21,770 bases of DNA, taken from CAYOPE01 sp964405805. Lineage in GTDB: Bacteria; Patescibacteriota; Doudnabacteria; UBA920; O2-02-FULL-48-8. The stretch's first letter is position 1. Each line of letters begins with the position of its first letter. A program made the translations under genes and the position numbers. The stretch lies in NCBI GenBank assembly GCA_964405805.1, contig CAYOPE010000014.1:1-21770 (forward strand), written 5' to 3'. This document shows, one piece after another, positions 5,541 to 12,412 of the stretch. Under the pieces are notes generated by a model. That model had not been told where the DNA came from. It ran no database searches and worked only from the letters and a program-made list of their open reading frames with translations.

Positions 5541-6137
5541 ATGAAAAAGATAAAGGCTATAATTTTTGACTTAGGTGGCGTAGTCGCTCACGGCGGCTAT
5601 TTGGGATTTATCAAACACTACTGTGCAGAATGCTTTACGCCACTGGGAAAAAAGAAGATTATGCATCTTGAGCGGCAGGTCAATTTGGCGAAAATTTCAG
5701 AGAATGAATTTTATAAACAGATCGAGAAAATTTTTCACGTGGAGATGAAGCCGAGGCAGATTCACGCGGCGATCGTGCGGCACATGCAGGCAGACAAAGC
5801 TTTGGTCCGCATGATCCCACACCTGAAGCCTGCGAAAGTGGCGTTGTTTAGCAATTCCCTCGGCCACATGGCTATGGAAGTCCTGAAAAAAAGGCATCTG
5901 ACTGGCAAGCAATTTTTCGATAAGATTTTTATTTCCACGAACATGCACATGGCCAAGCCAGACCGGAAAGCTTACGAATACGTTTTGAAACAGTTAAAAG
6001 TAAAACCTTCAGAAGCCCTGATGGTGGATGATCGACTAGAAAACATCACGCCGGCGCGGAAAATGGGCATGAATGGAATCGTGTACAAAAACTCCCGCCA
6101 GTTTGCGCGGGAGATGAAAAAATACAAGCTAGTTTAG
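5541..6137 (+). CDS. HAD-superfamily hydrolase (subfamily IA type)
   Basis: The 198-aa product has the four HAD motifs: motif I FDLGG with nucleophile D10, motif II FSNS (S104), motif III K139 in AKPDRKAYEYV, and motif IV VDDRLENI (D163, D164). The helical cap lies at residues about 15-90. Motif I reads DxG rather than DxD, as in YihX-like members of this family, so the general acid is not the usual aspartate. Small-molecule phosphatase activity is likely, but the substrate cannot be told. The gene is preceded by the palindrome cluster and followed by a hairpin at 6166-6189. Only an A-rich sequence precedes the ATG. Confidence 0.85.
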   Translation: MKKIKAIIFDLGGVVAHGGYLGFIKHYCAECFTPLGKKKIMHLERQVNLAKISENEFYKQIEKIFHVEMKPRQIHAAIVRHMQADKALVRMIPHLKPAKVALFSNSLGHMAMEVLKKRHLTGKQFFDKIFISTNMHMAKPDRKAYEYVLKQLKVKPSEALMVDDRLENITPARKMGMNGIVYKNSRQFAREMKKYKLV

Positions 6138-6159
6138 ATTTGATTTTTATGGTCAATTT

Positions 6160-6189
6160 TGATAGAATAAGGCGACGAAAAGCCTTATT
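6160..6189 (+). promoter_or_regulatory. Extended -10 promoter overlapping a hairpin
   Basis: TG-A-TAGAAT (6160-6168) fits the extended -10 type seen elsewhere in this window. Overlapping it, AATAAGGC (6166-6173) pairs perfectly with GCCTTATT (6182-6189), followed by T-rich TTTTGTTT. The hairpin could terminate the HAD transcript. The promoter would start near 6175, 21 nt before the GIY-YIG ATG at 6196. Confidence 0.5.
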
Positions 6190-6195
6190 TTGTTT

Positions 6196-6438
6196 ATGTT
6201 CTTCACCTATATTTTACAAAGTAAAAAGCACGGAGGGTACTATGTTGGTTCTTGCGAGGATATTGAGGTTCGAAAAACAAGGCACAATAAAGGATTAGTA
6301 AGAGCGACGAAATCTGGTGTCCCGTGGGAAATAATTTATAGAGAAAGTTTTTTAACGAGGGCCGAAGCAGTGAGGAGAGAACGGCAAATTAAGAGTTATA
6401 AGGGCGGAGAAGCGTTTAAAAAATTAACAAAGAAATAA
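6196..6438 (+). CDS. Single-domain GIY-YIG nuclease family protein
   Basis: Start is taken at ATG 6196 (an upstream TTG in frame is less likely), giving 80 aa, typical for the COG2827/YhbQ type. Motifs: FFTYILQSK for the GIY strand, YYVGS for the YIG strand, then the helix with R-x2-HN-x-G, PW, and the ESFLTRAEAVRRERQIK segment carrying the family glutamate. GIY-YIG folds are nicking or cleaving nuclease domains; the role of the stand-alone short proteins is poorly defined. The gene ends 23 nt before tRNA-Ser and would be co-transcribed with it. The related gene at 12413 also abuts a tRNA. Confidence 0.88.
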   Translation: MFFTYILQSKKHGGYYVGSCEDIEVRKTRHNKGLVRATKSGVPWEIIYRESFLTRAEAVRRERQIKSYKGGEAFKKLTKK

Positions 6439-6445
6439 TTGTTTT

Positions 6446-6560
6446 CGCGCCAATTGGCTATGGAAGGGTCGCATAGTGGTCTAGTGCGCTCGCTTGGAAA
6501 GCGAGTAGATCTTTACCGGTCTCGGGGGTTCGAATCCCCCCCCTTCCGCCAATTGGCGCG
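6446..6560. repeat. 13-bp perfect inverted repeat enclosing tRNA-Ser
   Basis: CGCGCCAATTGGC (6446-6458) is the exact reverse complement of GCCAATTGGCGCG (6548-6560). The 3' arm begins with the tRNA discriminator G and the CCA, so the encoded CCA end is base-paired in the precursor. It contains the self-complementary CCAATTGG in each arm. It may fold as a processing stem around the pre-tRNA or mark insertion boundaries. Confidence 0.75.
6462..6551 (+). tRNA. tRNA-Ser (GGA)
   Basis: The acceptor GGAAGGG (6462-6468) pairs with CCCTTCC (6541-6547), followed by discriminator G and encoded CCA. The anticodon arm CTCGC-TTGGAAA-GCGAG (6489-6505) gives anticodon GGA at 6496-6498. A long variable arm (about 6506-6524) and the T-loop TTCGAAT support a class II serine tRNA. 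It lies downstream of the GIY-YIG gene inside a 13-bp inverted repeat. Confidence 0.95.
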
Positions 6561-6607
6561 GCAGCAATGATGGGTTCTCCCGCCACAACTATTAAATAAC
6601 TAATGTA

Positions 6608-6651
6608 GGCGGGATGCCGCCAGAGGCGGCAGAATCCCTCTCTCTCCGCCA
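6608..6651 (+). pseudogene. tRNA 3' fragment with palindromic insert
   Basis: GAATCCCTCTCTCTCCGCCA (6632-6651) is a typical tRNA-Ser-like T-arm, acceptor 3' strand, discriminator and CCA. Its T-stem 5' side (GCGGG at 6609-6613) is separated from it by the perfect palindrome at 6615-6631, which lies where the T-loop TTCG should be. No 5' half with a matching acceptor (GGAGAGA) is visible nearby. TCCCGCC (6578-6584) pairs with GGCGGGA (6608-6614). I read it as a broken tRNA remnant next to the intact tRNA-Ser. Confidence 0.55.
6615..6631. repeat. Short GC-rich palindrome
   Basis: TGCCGCC-AGA-GGCGGCA is a perfect 7-bp stem with a 3-nt loop. It has the same layout (YCNGCC/GGCNGR, 3-nt loop) as the elements at 12331-12345, 12367-12381 and 12382-12396. 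All four interrupt tRNA-like sequence. Confidence 0.65.
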
Positions 6652-6659
6652 ATAGAATT

Positions 6660-7025
6660 ATGGATTTGAAAAATAACAAATTTGTCCTAGGAAAATATAC
6701 AGAACCCGGAGAGTTTAAAGGTTGGTTCGTCGGTTCTTTTTTCGAATCAGGACAGCATGCCAAGACTGATCAGCTTGAAGCGCTCTATAAAGAGCACAAA
6801 AAAGGGGATTTACAAGCCCCGCATTATCATAAGCAAAAAGTTGAACTACTTTTGATAATTGAGGGTAAGGCAAAATATGTCGTTAATGATCAAGAAGTTA
6901 TATTAGAAAAAGGGAGCTTTCTTTTCGTGGACGTGAATAATATTATTTCTGGAGAGTTTCTAGAGGATTCAAAAATTTTCGCAATTCACTCACCAAGTAT
7001 TGTTACTGATAAATTTTTATTATGA
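6660..7025 (+). CDS. Cupin-domain protein
   Basis: The 121-aa product has a perfect cupin motif 1: G49-x5-H55-x-H57-x4-E62-x6-G69 (PHYHKQKVELLLIIEG), i.e. the two His and Glu metal ligands. Motif 2 is degenerate: the region GSFLFVDVNNIISGEF lacks the usual PxG-x2-H, though a histidine occurs later in AIHSPS. A single-domain small cupin could bind a metal and a small ligand such as a sugar or acid; the substrate is unknown. It opens a tight operon, overlapping the next gene by 4 nt (ATGA, 7022-7025). The ATG follows the tRNA fragment by 8 nt, with no Shine-Dalgarno. Confidence 0.82.
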   Translation: MDLKNNKFVLGKYTEPGEFKGWFVGSFFESGQHAKTDQLEALYKEHKKGDLQAPHYHKQKVELLLIIEGKAKYVVNDQEVILEKGSFLFVDVNNIISGEFLEDSKIFAIHSPSIVTDKFLL

Positions 7026-7453
7026 TCAAGTTTATTATTGCTCCATTTGTAGTTTGGTTTATAAGTCAGACCATCAAGTTTGGGCTTCGGATAGCTAGTA
7101 GTAAGCCTGCTAACCTCAAAAGTTTTTTCTGGACTTATGTTTGGGCAGGAGGTCCACCTAGCACGCATACAGCAATTTTGACTTCGAGTTTATATCTTGT
7201 CTGGCAGGCATTTGGATTGTCTCCAATTTTTACTTTTTGTTTGGCAGTGACTATGCTTTGGCTCTATGACATGGTCGATGATCACAAGCGACAAGAAATA
7301 ATGCATATATACTATGAAACTGACGGGGCGGAAATGCACAAAAAAATCATCGCTGATGGTTACATGCTAGATATGGCTGGTCATACCGCAAAAGAAATAG
7401 TCCTAGGAGCGATACTGGGTCTGATTCTGGGAATACTTATAGCTCGAATATAA
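7022..7453 (+). CDS. Divergent PAP2 family membrane protein (DUF212/YuiD-like)
   Basis: The 143-aa product has hydrophobic helices at about 4-20, 52-75, 78-88 and 125-142. The divergent PAP2 signature GGPPSTHTA is at residues 43-51, followed by LWLYDMVDDHKRQ (about 80-92) and GHTAKEIVLGAILG near the end. This matches the COG1963/YuiD group related to acid phosphatases and vanadium haloperoxidases. It is probably a membrane-bound lipid or polyprenyl phosphate phosphatase, though activity is not established. Start overlaps the cupin stop by 4 nt and its stop abuts the DUF3750 gene. Confidence 0.87.
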   Translation: MIKFIIAPFVVWFISQTIKFGLRIASSKPANLKSFFWTYVWAGGPPSTHTAILTSSLYLVWQAFGLSPIFTFCLAVTMLWLYDMVDDHKRQEIMHIYYETDGAEMHKKIIADGYMLDMAGHTAKEIVLGAILGLILGILIARI

Positions 7454-7897
7454 ATGGCAATGTCAAAGTATAAAGTTTCATTGTATACAAGTCCTGGTGG
7501 TTTTCCTTTTTGGTTTGCAGTGCATCCTTGGTTTGTTCTTGAGCACGATGGTATTATCTCCCGATGGGAAGTTACACACGTTAATAGGACTGGTGAAAAT
7601 AATTGGGGACATTTGAGTCTAAATATTTTACCTTCCTCGGTAGGCATTGGCATCTTTCATTATAGTAAGAATCCTAGATGGTCAGCTCGGCTAATTAGTT
7701 CTATTGAGGGAAACGAAGATTCGCTGGCCCAGAAAGTGGCGCAATTTATCGAAAATTCTAAAAATACTTATCCTTATCGAGATCAATATTCATTTACCAG
7801 TCCGAATAGTAATACTTATGTCCAGTGGGTACTAAATAATTTTCCAGAGTGGAAAGTAAAATTACCCTGGAATGCGTTTGGAAAAAATTATAAATAA
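7454..7897 (+). CDS. DUF3750-like protein
   Basis: The 147-aa soluble protein has HPWFVL and SRWEVTH near the N terminus and a C-terminal block SPNSNTYVQWVLNNFPEW followed by KLPWNAFGKNY. This matches my memory of the DUF3750 signature (PNSNT...W...PE...LP..AIGK-Y). The conserved N, W, H and S residues could make a catalytic site, but no function is known. A second in-frame ATG two codons downstream is an equally good start. It sits between divergent PAP2 and Nudix genes without gaps; its last base is the A of the next ATG. Confidence 0.72.
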   Translation: MAMSKYKVSLYTSPGGFPFWFAVHPWFVLEHDGIISRWEVTHVNRTGENNWGHLSLNILPSSVGIGIFHYSKNPRWSARLISSIEGNEDSLAQKVAQFIENSKNTYPYRDQYSFTSPNSNTYVQWVLNNFPEWKVKLPWNAFGKNYK

Positions 7898-8415
7898 TGC
7901 TCGGTTCTAGTCTTCAGCACATTGATGAAATCAGAAAAAAGGGATATCGACCACAGGTCGTAGGCTGTTTTATAAATAACAAGCAAATTCTGTTTGTTTA
8001 TAAAAAAGAGCATGATCTTTGGCAGCTGCCGCAGGGAGGAATTGATAATCAGGAAAGCATAGATCAAGCATTCTGGAGAGAGTTTGGAGAGGAGCTGGGG
8101 CATGAGTTTATGTCTGGTTGCGAGAAAAATATCAGAATGATTGGCGCAGATGAGATCAAATTTACTGTTAAAAATTTAAGAGAACTAAATTCTGATGAAG
8201 GGAAGCGCTTACACATGCGAGGTAAAAAATATTTTTTCGTGGTTGCAAATATTTCAGACAGAAAGATAGATATCGAGCAGACAGAGTTTGATGAGTATAA
8301 ATGGGTGGGTTTGGATGAAGCGTTGGGCTTAACTCAAACTATCAACCAAGTACGCAAACAGAAAATGATGACTAAAATTTTAAATCTACTTAAGAAGAGA
8401 GAATTACTAGCATGA
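7897..8415 (+). CDS. Nudix hydrolase, RppH-like
   Basis: The 172-aa product has a perfect Nudix box: G47-x5-E53-x7-R61-E-F-G-E65-E66-L-G68. WQLPQGGID just before the box is the arrangement of RppH and diadenosine-polyphosphate hydrolases. The N terminus GYRPQVVGC matches the RppH opening (YRPNVG). The role is probably removal of pyrophosphate from 5'-triphosphate RNA or cleavage of dinucleoside polyphosphates. It overlaps the DUF3750 stop by one base and the second Nudix gene by 4 nt (ATGA). Confidence 0.9.
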   Translation: MLGSSLQHIDEIRKKGYRPQVVGCFINNKQILFVYKKEHDLWQLPQGGIDNQESIDQAFWREFGEELGHEFMSGCEKNIRMIGADEIKFTVKNLRELNSDEGKRLHMRGKKYFFVVANISDRKIDIEQTEFDEYKWVGLDEALGLTQTINQVRKQKMMTKILNLLKKRELLA

Positions 8416-8864
8416 CCGAAGAGAAGAAGTGGAGAAAAGAAATTTCGGCTGGTGGTGTGGTTTATAAACATGAACAAAATCAGATTTTTGTTTTATTGAT
8501 TAATCCACGCAGTCGCGACTTCGGGCCGCCAGAGGATTACTGGACTTGGCCGAAGGGCAAGCAAGATAGAGACGGTGAAGATCTGAAGCAAGTTGCTCTA
8601 CGAGAAGTCAGAGAAGAGGGTGGTGTGAATGCAGAAATCGAGTCCGACCTGGGCTACCAGAAATATTTCCGTAATTGGGAAGGGGATAAGGCTATCAAGT
8701 TCGTCCACTATTTTCTCATGAAATATCTTGACGGAAATCCAGCAGATCATGACGAGGAAGTCGCCCAAGCAGAATGGGTGGCACTTGAAGAAGTAGAAAG
8801 TAGGCTGAAGTTTAAAACAGATAAAGATGTTTGGGAGAAGGCAAAGAAGGCATTACTAGCTTAA
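8412..8864 (+). CDS. Nudix hydrolase, MutT/Ap4A hydrolase type
   Basis: The 150-aa product opens with SAGGVVYK (12-19), the usual first Nudix strand. The box is G49-x6-E56-x7-R64-E-V-R-E68-E69-G-G, one residue longer than consensus between G and E. WTWPKGKQ precedes it, as in Ap4A hydrolases and phosphohistidine-linked Nudix proteins. A-E-W-V-A-L-E-E is the typical closing strand. Substrate is likely a nucleoside di- or polyphosphate. It is the last gene of the cupin-PAP2-DUF3750-Nudix operon; a G/C palindrome follows at 8881. Confidence 0.9.
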   Translation: MTEEKKWRKEISAGGVVYKHEQNQIFVLLINPRSRDFGPPEDYWTWPKGKQDRDGEDLKQVALREVREEGGVNAEIESDLGYQKYFRNWEGDKAIKFVHYFLMKYLDGNPADHDEEVAQAEWVALEEVESRLKFKTDKDVWEKAKKALLA

Positions 8865-8880
8865 GCCACCCCACCCCCGA

Positions 8881-8903
8881 CCCCTCCCCTGCGAGGGGAG
8901 GGG
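8881..8903. repeat. GC-rich palindrome between Nudix and dnaG
   Basis: CCCCTCCCCT-GCG-AGGGGAGGGG is a perfect 10-bp stem with a 3-nt loop, preceded by a pyrimidine-rich C-tract (8866-8880). It is very similar in base content to the cluster at 5417-5514. There is no T-run, so it is probably an interspersed repeat rather than a canonical terminator. Confidence 0.7.
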
Positions 8904-8929
8904 AGTTCTAAACTGTAGATTCAATCATT

Positions 8930-10606
8930 ATGCTTAGTAATCAAATTCAAGAAATTAAAGATCGCTTATCAATCTTGGAAGTTGTCCAAGATTTTGTGCA
9001 ATTGAAGAAAGCAGGCACCAACTACAAAGGCCTGTGTCCTTTTCATGGTGAGAAGACCGCTTCGTTTATGGTCTCGCCGAGCAAGCAAATCTGGCACTGC
9101 TTTGGCTGTGGTCTGGGTGGCGATATTTTCGAATTCATCAAGCAAATGGAAAATGTGGAGTTTGCCGAAGCCCTGAAAATTTTGGCTGATCGGGCCGGGG
9201 TTGAGCTTCAGAAACCAACTCAGGAGCAAATCCAGATAGGCGAGAAAAAAGAAGTTCTTTATAATATCAATGATCAAGCCGCCAAATATTTTTCGAAAGT
9301 CCTGTGGGATAGTAATGCCGGCTCAGAAGCTTTGAGCTATTTGCGCAAGAGAGGACTGAGCGATCAGACCATAAAAAATTGGCAACTCGGGTTTGCACCA
9401 GATGATTATCATTATTTGGAAAATTTTCTAGCGAAAAGTTTTAATAAAAAAGACATTGAACTGGCCGGGTTGATTATCAAAAGGGATAAAGGGGTGGAAG
9501 GGGCGAAAGGGGATGAATATTTCGATCGCTTTCACGACCGCGTCATGTTTCCAATTATAAATCTTCACGGACAAGTCGTGGGATTTACCGGCCGGTTGCT
9601 CCATGACAAACCCAATACTGGCAAATACGTCAACAGTCCAGAAACGCCGATCTATAACAAGAGCCAAGTTATTTATGGCTTGTATCAGGGGAAAAATCTG
9701 ATCAGGAAAGAAAATCGCGCCATAGTTGTAGAAGGTAATATGGATGTCATTGCTTGTCATCAGGTCGGCTTTAGCCAGACTGTGGCTTCTTCAGGTACTG
9801 CATTGACCGAACAACAATTAATTATTTTGCAGCGGTTTACGAATAATCTAGTTTTTGCTTTTGATTCAGATGCTGCTGGTTCTTCAGCGACTAAGCGAGC
9901 GCTGGAGCTGGCACTCAACCAAGGCTTTAATGTTAAGATTGCCAACCTCGGAGGCGCGAAAGATCCGGATGAACTGATAAAGCGAGGAATCGGACTTTGG
10001 GAGAGGGCAGTCGAAGGCGCTGGTAACTACATTGATTTCTTTTTTGATCAGGTTTTCAAGCAGTACAACTCGACCAAGGTGGATGACAAGCGGGAAATTA
10101 CGAAAGAGCTGGCGCCGCTGATTTATCGCGTTTCTGACCCAGTGACCAAGGCTCATTACGTTCGAAAACTAGCCACTGGCATCAATGTTGCAGAAAATAG
10201 TATTTGGGATATAATACAGAGGTTAAGCTTGCCAAAGGTAAGCAATAAACAGAAGACAGATAACAGAAAAAAGAGCAGAAAAGAAGTGCTACAAGACCAG
10301 ATAGCGGGTTTAAGTTTGCTTTTGTCTGATAAAAAGTATTTGCAAGAGCTAAACATCGCAGAGCCGAATACAGATCAGATTGAGCTTCTCAAATTTTCCG
10401 CAGAAGTGGATATGAGAGAGCAGGGGCTGGATCCAAAGATAGAGCTGCCGAAGATCGCAGCAGAGCTGAAAAAGCTGACAGTCAAAGAGCGGATGCAATT
10501 TTTGGCAGAGCAAATTAAGCAAGCAGAAGAGCAGAAAAATAAAAATTTGCTCGATGAATTATCTAAAGAGTATGTGATGCTAAGCAGGGAAATGAAAGGT
10601 TTTTAA
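8930..10606 (+). CDS. dnaG: DNA primase
   Basis: The 558-aa product has the CHC2 zinc ribbon (C36, H39, C57, C60 in CPFHGEKTASF and HCFGCG), then the primase core. TOPRIM acidic residues are E268 (VVEGNMDVIA) and D312/D314 (FDSDAAG). The basic/GFTGR segment is at about 217. A less conserved lysine- and glutamate-rich C-terminal part (about 430-558) is where the helicase-binding domain normally lies. It makes RNA primers for the replication fork. It lies 82 nt upstream of rpoD, the usual dnaG-rpoD part of the macromolecular synthesis operon; rpsU is not here. Length is slightly shorter than in E. coli (581). Confidence 0.97.
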   Translation: MLSNQIQEIKDRLSILEVVQDFVQLKKAGTNYKGLCPFHGEKTASFMVSPSKQIWHCFGCGLGGDIFEFIKQMENVEFAEALKILADRAGVELQKPTQEQIQIGEKKEVLYNINDQAAKYFSKVLWDSNAGSEALSYLRKRGLSDQTIKNWQLGFAPDDYHYLENFLAKSFNKKDIELAGLIIKRDKGVEGAKGDEYFDRFHDRVMFPIINLHGQVVGFTGRLLHDKPNTGKYVNSPETPIYNKSQVIYGLYQGKNLIRKENRAIVVEGNMDVIACHQVGFSQTVASSGTALTEQQLIILQRFTNNLVFAFDSDAAGSSATKRALELALNQGFNVKIANLGGAKDPDELIKRGIGLWERAVEGAGNYIDFFFDQVFKQYNSTKVDDKREITKELAPLIYRVSDPVTKAHYVRKLATGINVAENSIWDIIQRLSLPKVSNKQKTDNRKKSRKEVLQDQIAGLSLLLSDKKYLQELNIAEPNTDQIELLKFSAEVDMREQGLDPKIELPKIAAELKKLTVKERMQFLAEQIKQAEEQKNKNLLDELSKEYVMLSREMKGF

Positions 10607-10619
10607 TATTTATTTCGCA

Positions 10620-10670
10620 ACCCTGAACTTGATTCAGGGTCTCAAAATAGATCCTGACTTTCGTCAGGAT
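10620..10670. repeat. Two palindromes between dnaG and rpoD
   Basis: ACCCTGAA-CTTGA-TTCAGGGT (10620-10640) and ATCCTGAC-TTTC-GTCAGGAT (10651-10670) are both perfect 8-bp stems, 10 nt apart. They fill most of the dnaG-rpoD spacer. Similar paired palindromes occur between genes in many bacterial genomes. They may modulate rpoD expression by mRNA processing, as is known for this spacer in E. coli. No T-run follows. Confidence 0.65.
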
Positions 10671-10688
10671 TGCGACTCAATAATAGCT

Positions 10689-11897
10689 ATGCCTAAAAAA
10701 AAGAAGCTCAAGAAAATCAAGAAGGCGGTAAAGAAGCACAAGGCGATTAAGCCCAAAAAACCGCTGAAGCACAAAGAGCCGAAGGAACATACTCCTCGGC
10801 CGGCTCCTTTTGATTGGGAAAAAGTCACGACTGATCTTATAAAAAGAGGGGTAGCGCGAGGTTTTCTTACTGAAGCGGAAGTGACCCATGCTCTGCCTGC
10901 GATTGAAGAAAATATTCCAGCAGTTGAAAAGTTTTTGGATGCATTAGAGTCGAAAGGTATAGAGATCGTGGAGCAGGAGATGGCTTCAGTCTGGCAGCAG
11001 GCAGCAGAGGTCGCTCGAGTGAAAACCAAGAAGGAAGAGCAGATCGCAGAGTCGTATAACCTCGGCGACATTTATGATGACTCGATTCAGATGTACTTGC
11101 GTGAAATCGGTAAGACCCCGCTGCTGAAAGGTGTGGAAGAAGTGGAATTAGCCAAAAGAATTACCAAAGGCGATGTGGCTGCCAGGAAAAGATTGATCGA
11201 AGCCAACTTGCGTTTGGTGGTATCAATTGCCAAAAAATATATGGGCCGAAACCTAGGATTGTTGGACTTGATTCAAGAGGGAAACCTCGGTCTTTTCCGT
11301 GCAGTCGAAAAGTTTGACTGGAGAAAAGGCTACAAGTTTTCGACTTATGCTACGTGGTGGATTCGCCAGGCTATCACTCGCGCACTGGCTGACCAGTCGC
11401 GTACTATTCGCATCCCTGTGCACATGGTGGAAACTCTGAACAAGTATGCTCAGGCTGAGCGCCAATTGGTCCAAGAATTGGGCCGTGAGCCATTGCCAGA
11501 AGAAATCGCCACAGAAATGGGTATTGAGGTAGAAAAAGTTTATCAGCTCAAGAAAATTTCTCAGGAAACAGTCTCAATCGATACTCCAGTAGGCGACAGC
11601 GATGAAGAAGATTCATATCTCGGCGACTTTATCGAAGATCCAGATTCAGTGACACCTTCAGAGACTGCCGGACGACAGATTTTGCGGGAATATGTGCAAG
11701 GAGTTCTGAAAGACCTGGATCCACGCGAACAGAAGATTCTGAAAATGCGATTTGGTCTGGAAGACGGTGTTACTCATACTCTGGAAGAAGTTGGCAAAGA
11801 ATTCGGCGTCACCCGTGAGCGTATTCGTCAGATCGAAGCCAAAGCCCTTGAGCGCATCAAAGATCACTACAACATTTCCAAACTAAGAGATTACTAA
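10689..11897 (+). CDS. rpoD: Primary RNA polymerase sigma factor (sigma-70)
   Basis: I chose ATG 10689 because the frame upstream (TTG at 10629) runs through the two palindromes; this gives 402 aa. A very lysine-rich N-terminal tail (1-35) precedes region 1.1 (about 40-95). Region 1.2 is at about 132-155 (YLREIGKTPLL). Region 2 holds EANLRLVVSIAKKYMGRNL, LDLIQEGNLGL and the -10 recognition/melting segment KFSTYATWWIRQAITRA (about 216-232). Region 3 follows. Region 4 ends with the helix-turn-helix LEEVGKEFGVTRERIRQIE. It directs RNA polymerase to housekeeping promoters. The non-conserved region between 1.2 and 2 is short. It pairs with dnaG in the usual order. Confidence 0.97.
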   Translation: MPKKKKLKKIKKAVKKHKAIKPKKPLKHKEPKEHTPRPAPFDWEKVTTDLIKRGVARGFLTEAEVTHALPAIEENIPAVEKFLDALESKGIEIVEQEMASVWQQAAEVARVKTKKEEQIAESYNLGDIYDDSIQMYLREIGKTPLLKGVEEVELAKRITKGDVAARKRLIEANLRLVVSIAKKYMGRNLGLLDLIQEGNLGLFRAVEKFDWRKGYKFSTYATWWIRQAITRALADQSRTIRIPVHMVETLNKYAQAERQLVQELGREPLPEEIATEMGIEVEKVYQLKKISQETVSIDTPVGDSDEEDSYLGDFIEDPDSVTPSETAGRQILREYVQGVLKDLDPREQKILKMRFGLEDGVTHTLEEVGKEFGVTRERIRQIEAKALERIKDHYNISKLRDY

Positions 11898-11898
11898 A

Positions 11899-12282
11899 AT
11901 GAAGGAAGGCGAGAAACCCAAACCAGATAATGTCGTCGAGTTTGGGCCGTGGAAAGCAGCTGCTGAAGAGTTAAAACGAGTTGGTAGGGAAGCCAATCAA
12001 GATGCGCACGAGTTAACATTGTCCATACTTCGAGAATTTATGGAAGTACAAGAGGCAGAATTAAAATTACTTTTAACAGCCTTGCAGCGGATGAAGGATC
12101 TGGACACAAATGCCAAAAGGCCATCAAGCGAAGCCACTATAAAAATTTCACAAAAAATACGATCGCTGAGTGAGTATATAGACAAAGGTAGATTTCTTCT
12201 AGCTAGACCAGACGTGAAGCCTGAAGAAGTAAATGAATACATGAGAGCTAGGTCTGATTTGGAAAAGCCAAGCGAACCTTGA
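11899..12282 (+). CDS. Helical hypothetical protein downstream of rpoD
   Basis: The 127-aa product is mainly alpha-helical and charged: a Pro/Lys-rich start, a long helix about 17-70 (EELKRVGREANQDAHELTLS and on), and a second helix about 85-110. It has no signal, membrane segment or cysteine. It begins one base after the rpoD stop, so it belongs to the dnaG-rpoD transcript. I recognise no family. A coiled-coil partner of the transcription or replication machinery is conceivable only from context. Confidence 0.75.
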   Translation: MKEGEKPKPDNVVEFGPWKAAAEELKRVGREANQDAHELTLSILREFMEVQEAELKLLLTALQRMKDLDTNAKRPSSEATIKISQKIRSLSEYIDKGRFLLARPDVKPEEVNEYMRARSDLEKPSEP

Positions 12283-12298
12283 AATAAAATCACAATTT

Positions 12299-12307
12299 TG
12301 CTAATAT
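12299..12307 (+). promoter_or_regulatory. Extended -10 promoter of the tRNA-Asn locus
   Basis: TG-C-TAATAT. Expected start is near 12314, 4 nt before the 5' end of the truncated tRNA-Asn copy at 12318, the usual spacing for a tRNA gene. No separate promoter is visible for the intact tRNA at 12659, so this one may drive the whole locus. Confidence 0.5.
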
Positions 12308-12330
12308 ATGTGAGCGTTCGGGCGTAGCTC

Positions 12331-12345
12331 TCTGCCAGAGGCAGA
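12331..12345. repeat. Palindrome inserted in tRNA-Asn D-loop
   Basis: TCTGCC-AGA-GGCAGA, a perfect 6-bp stem with a 3-nt loop, is followed by CTAAAG to complete the 21-nt insert (12331-12351). Confidence 0.75.
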
Positions 12346-12366
12346 CTAAAGAGCGGTAGAGCAGCT

Positions 12367-12396
12367 TCAGCCGGAGGCTGATCCGCCTTTGGCGGA
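12367..12396. repeat. Tandem pair of palindromes in the broken tRNA-Asn
   Basis: TCAGCC-GGA-GGCTGA (12367-12381) and TCCGCC-TTT-GGCGGA (12382-12396) are contiguous. Each is a perfect 6-bp stem with a 3-nt loop. They share the frame TCNGCC-NNN-GGCNGA with 12331-12345. Confidence 0.78.
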
Positions 12397-12412
12397 GACT
12401 GTGCTCAAAAAT

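Larger units (their letters stand above)
12318..12402 (+). pseudogene. 5' half of tRNA-Asn, broken at the anticodon, with two inserts
   Basis: Compared with the intact tRNA-Asn (12659-12733), this copy has TCGGGCGTAGCTC (12318-12330), then AGCGGTAGAGCAGCT (12352-12366), then GACTGT (12397-12402), where similarity stops inside the anticodon GTT. A 21-nt insert (12331-12351) lies in the D-loop. A 30-nt insert of two palindromes (12367-12396) lies in the anticodon stem. All retained bases match the intact gene exactly. The GIY-YIG gene begins 11 nt after the break. Confidence 0.8.

Noticed and set aside
6458..6763. Minus-strand open frame over tRNA-Ser and the tRNA fragment
   Set aside because: It reads through tRNA sequence in reverse, a well-known source of false proteins.
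10629..10688. Longer rpoD start at TTG 10629
   Set aside because: It lies inside the two palindromes; ATG 10689 is followed by the expected Lys-rich tail and region 1.1.
12389..12412. Longer GIY-YIG start at TTG 12389
   Set aside because: It would translate the end of the palindromes; ATG 12413 fits the family's N terminus.
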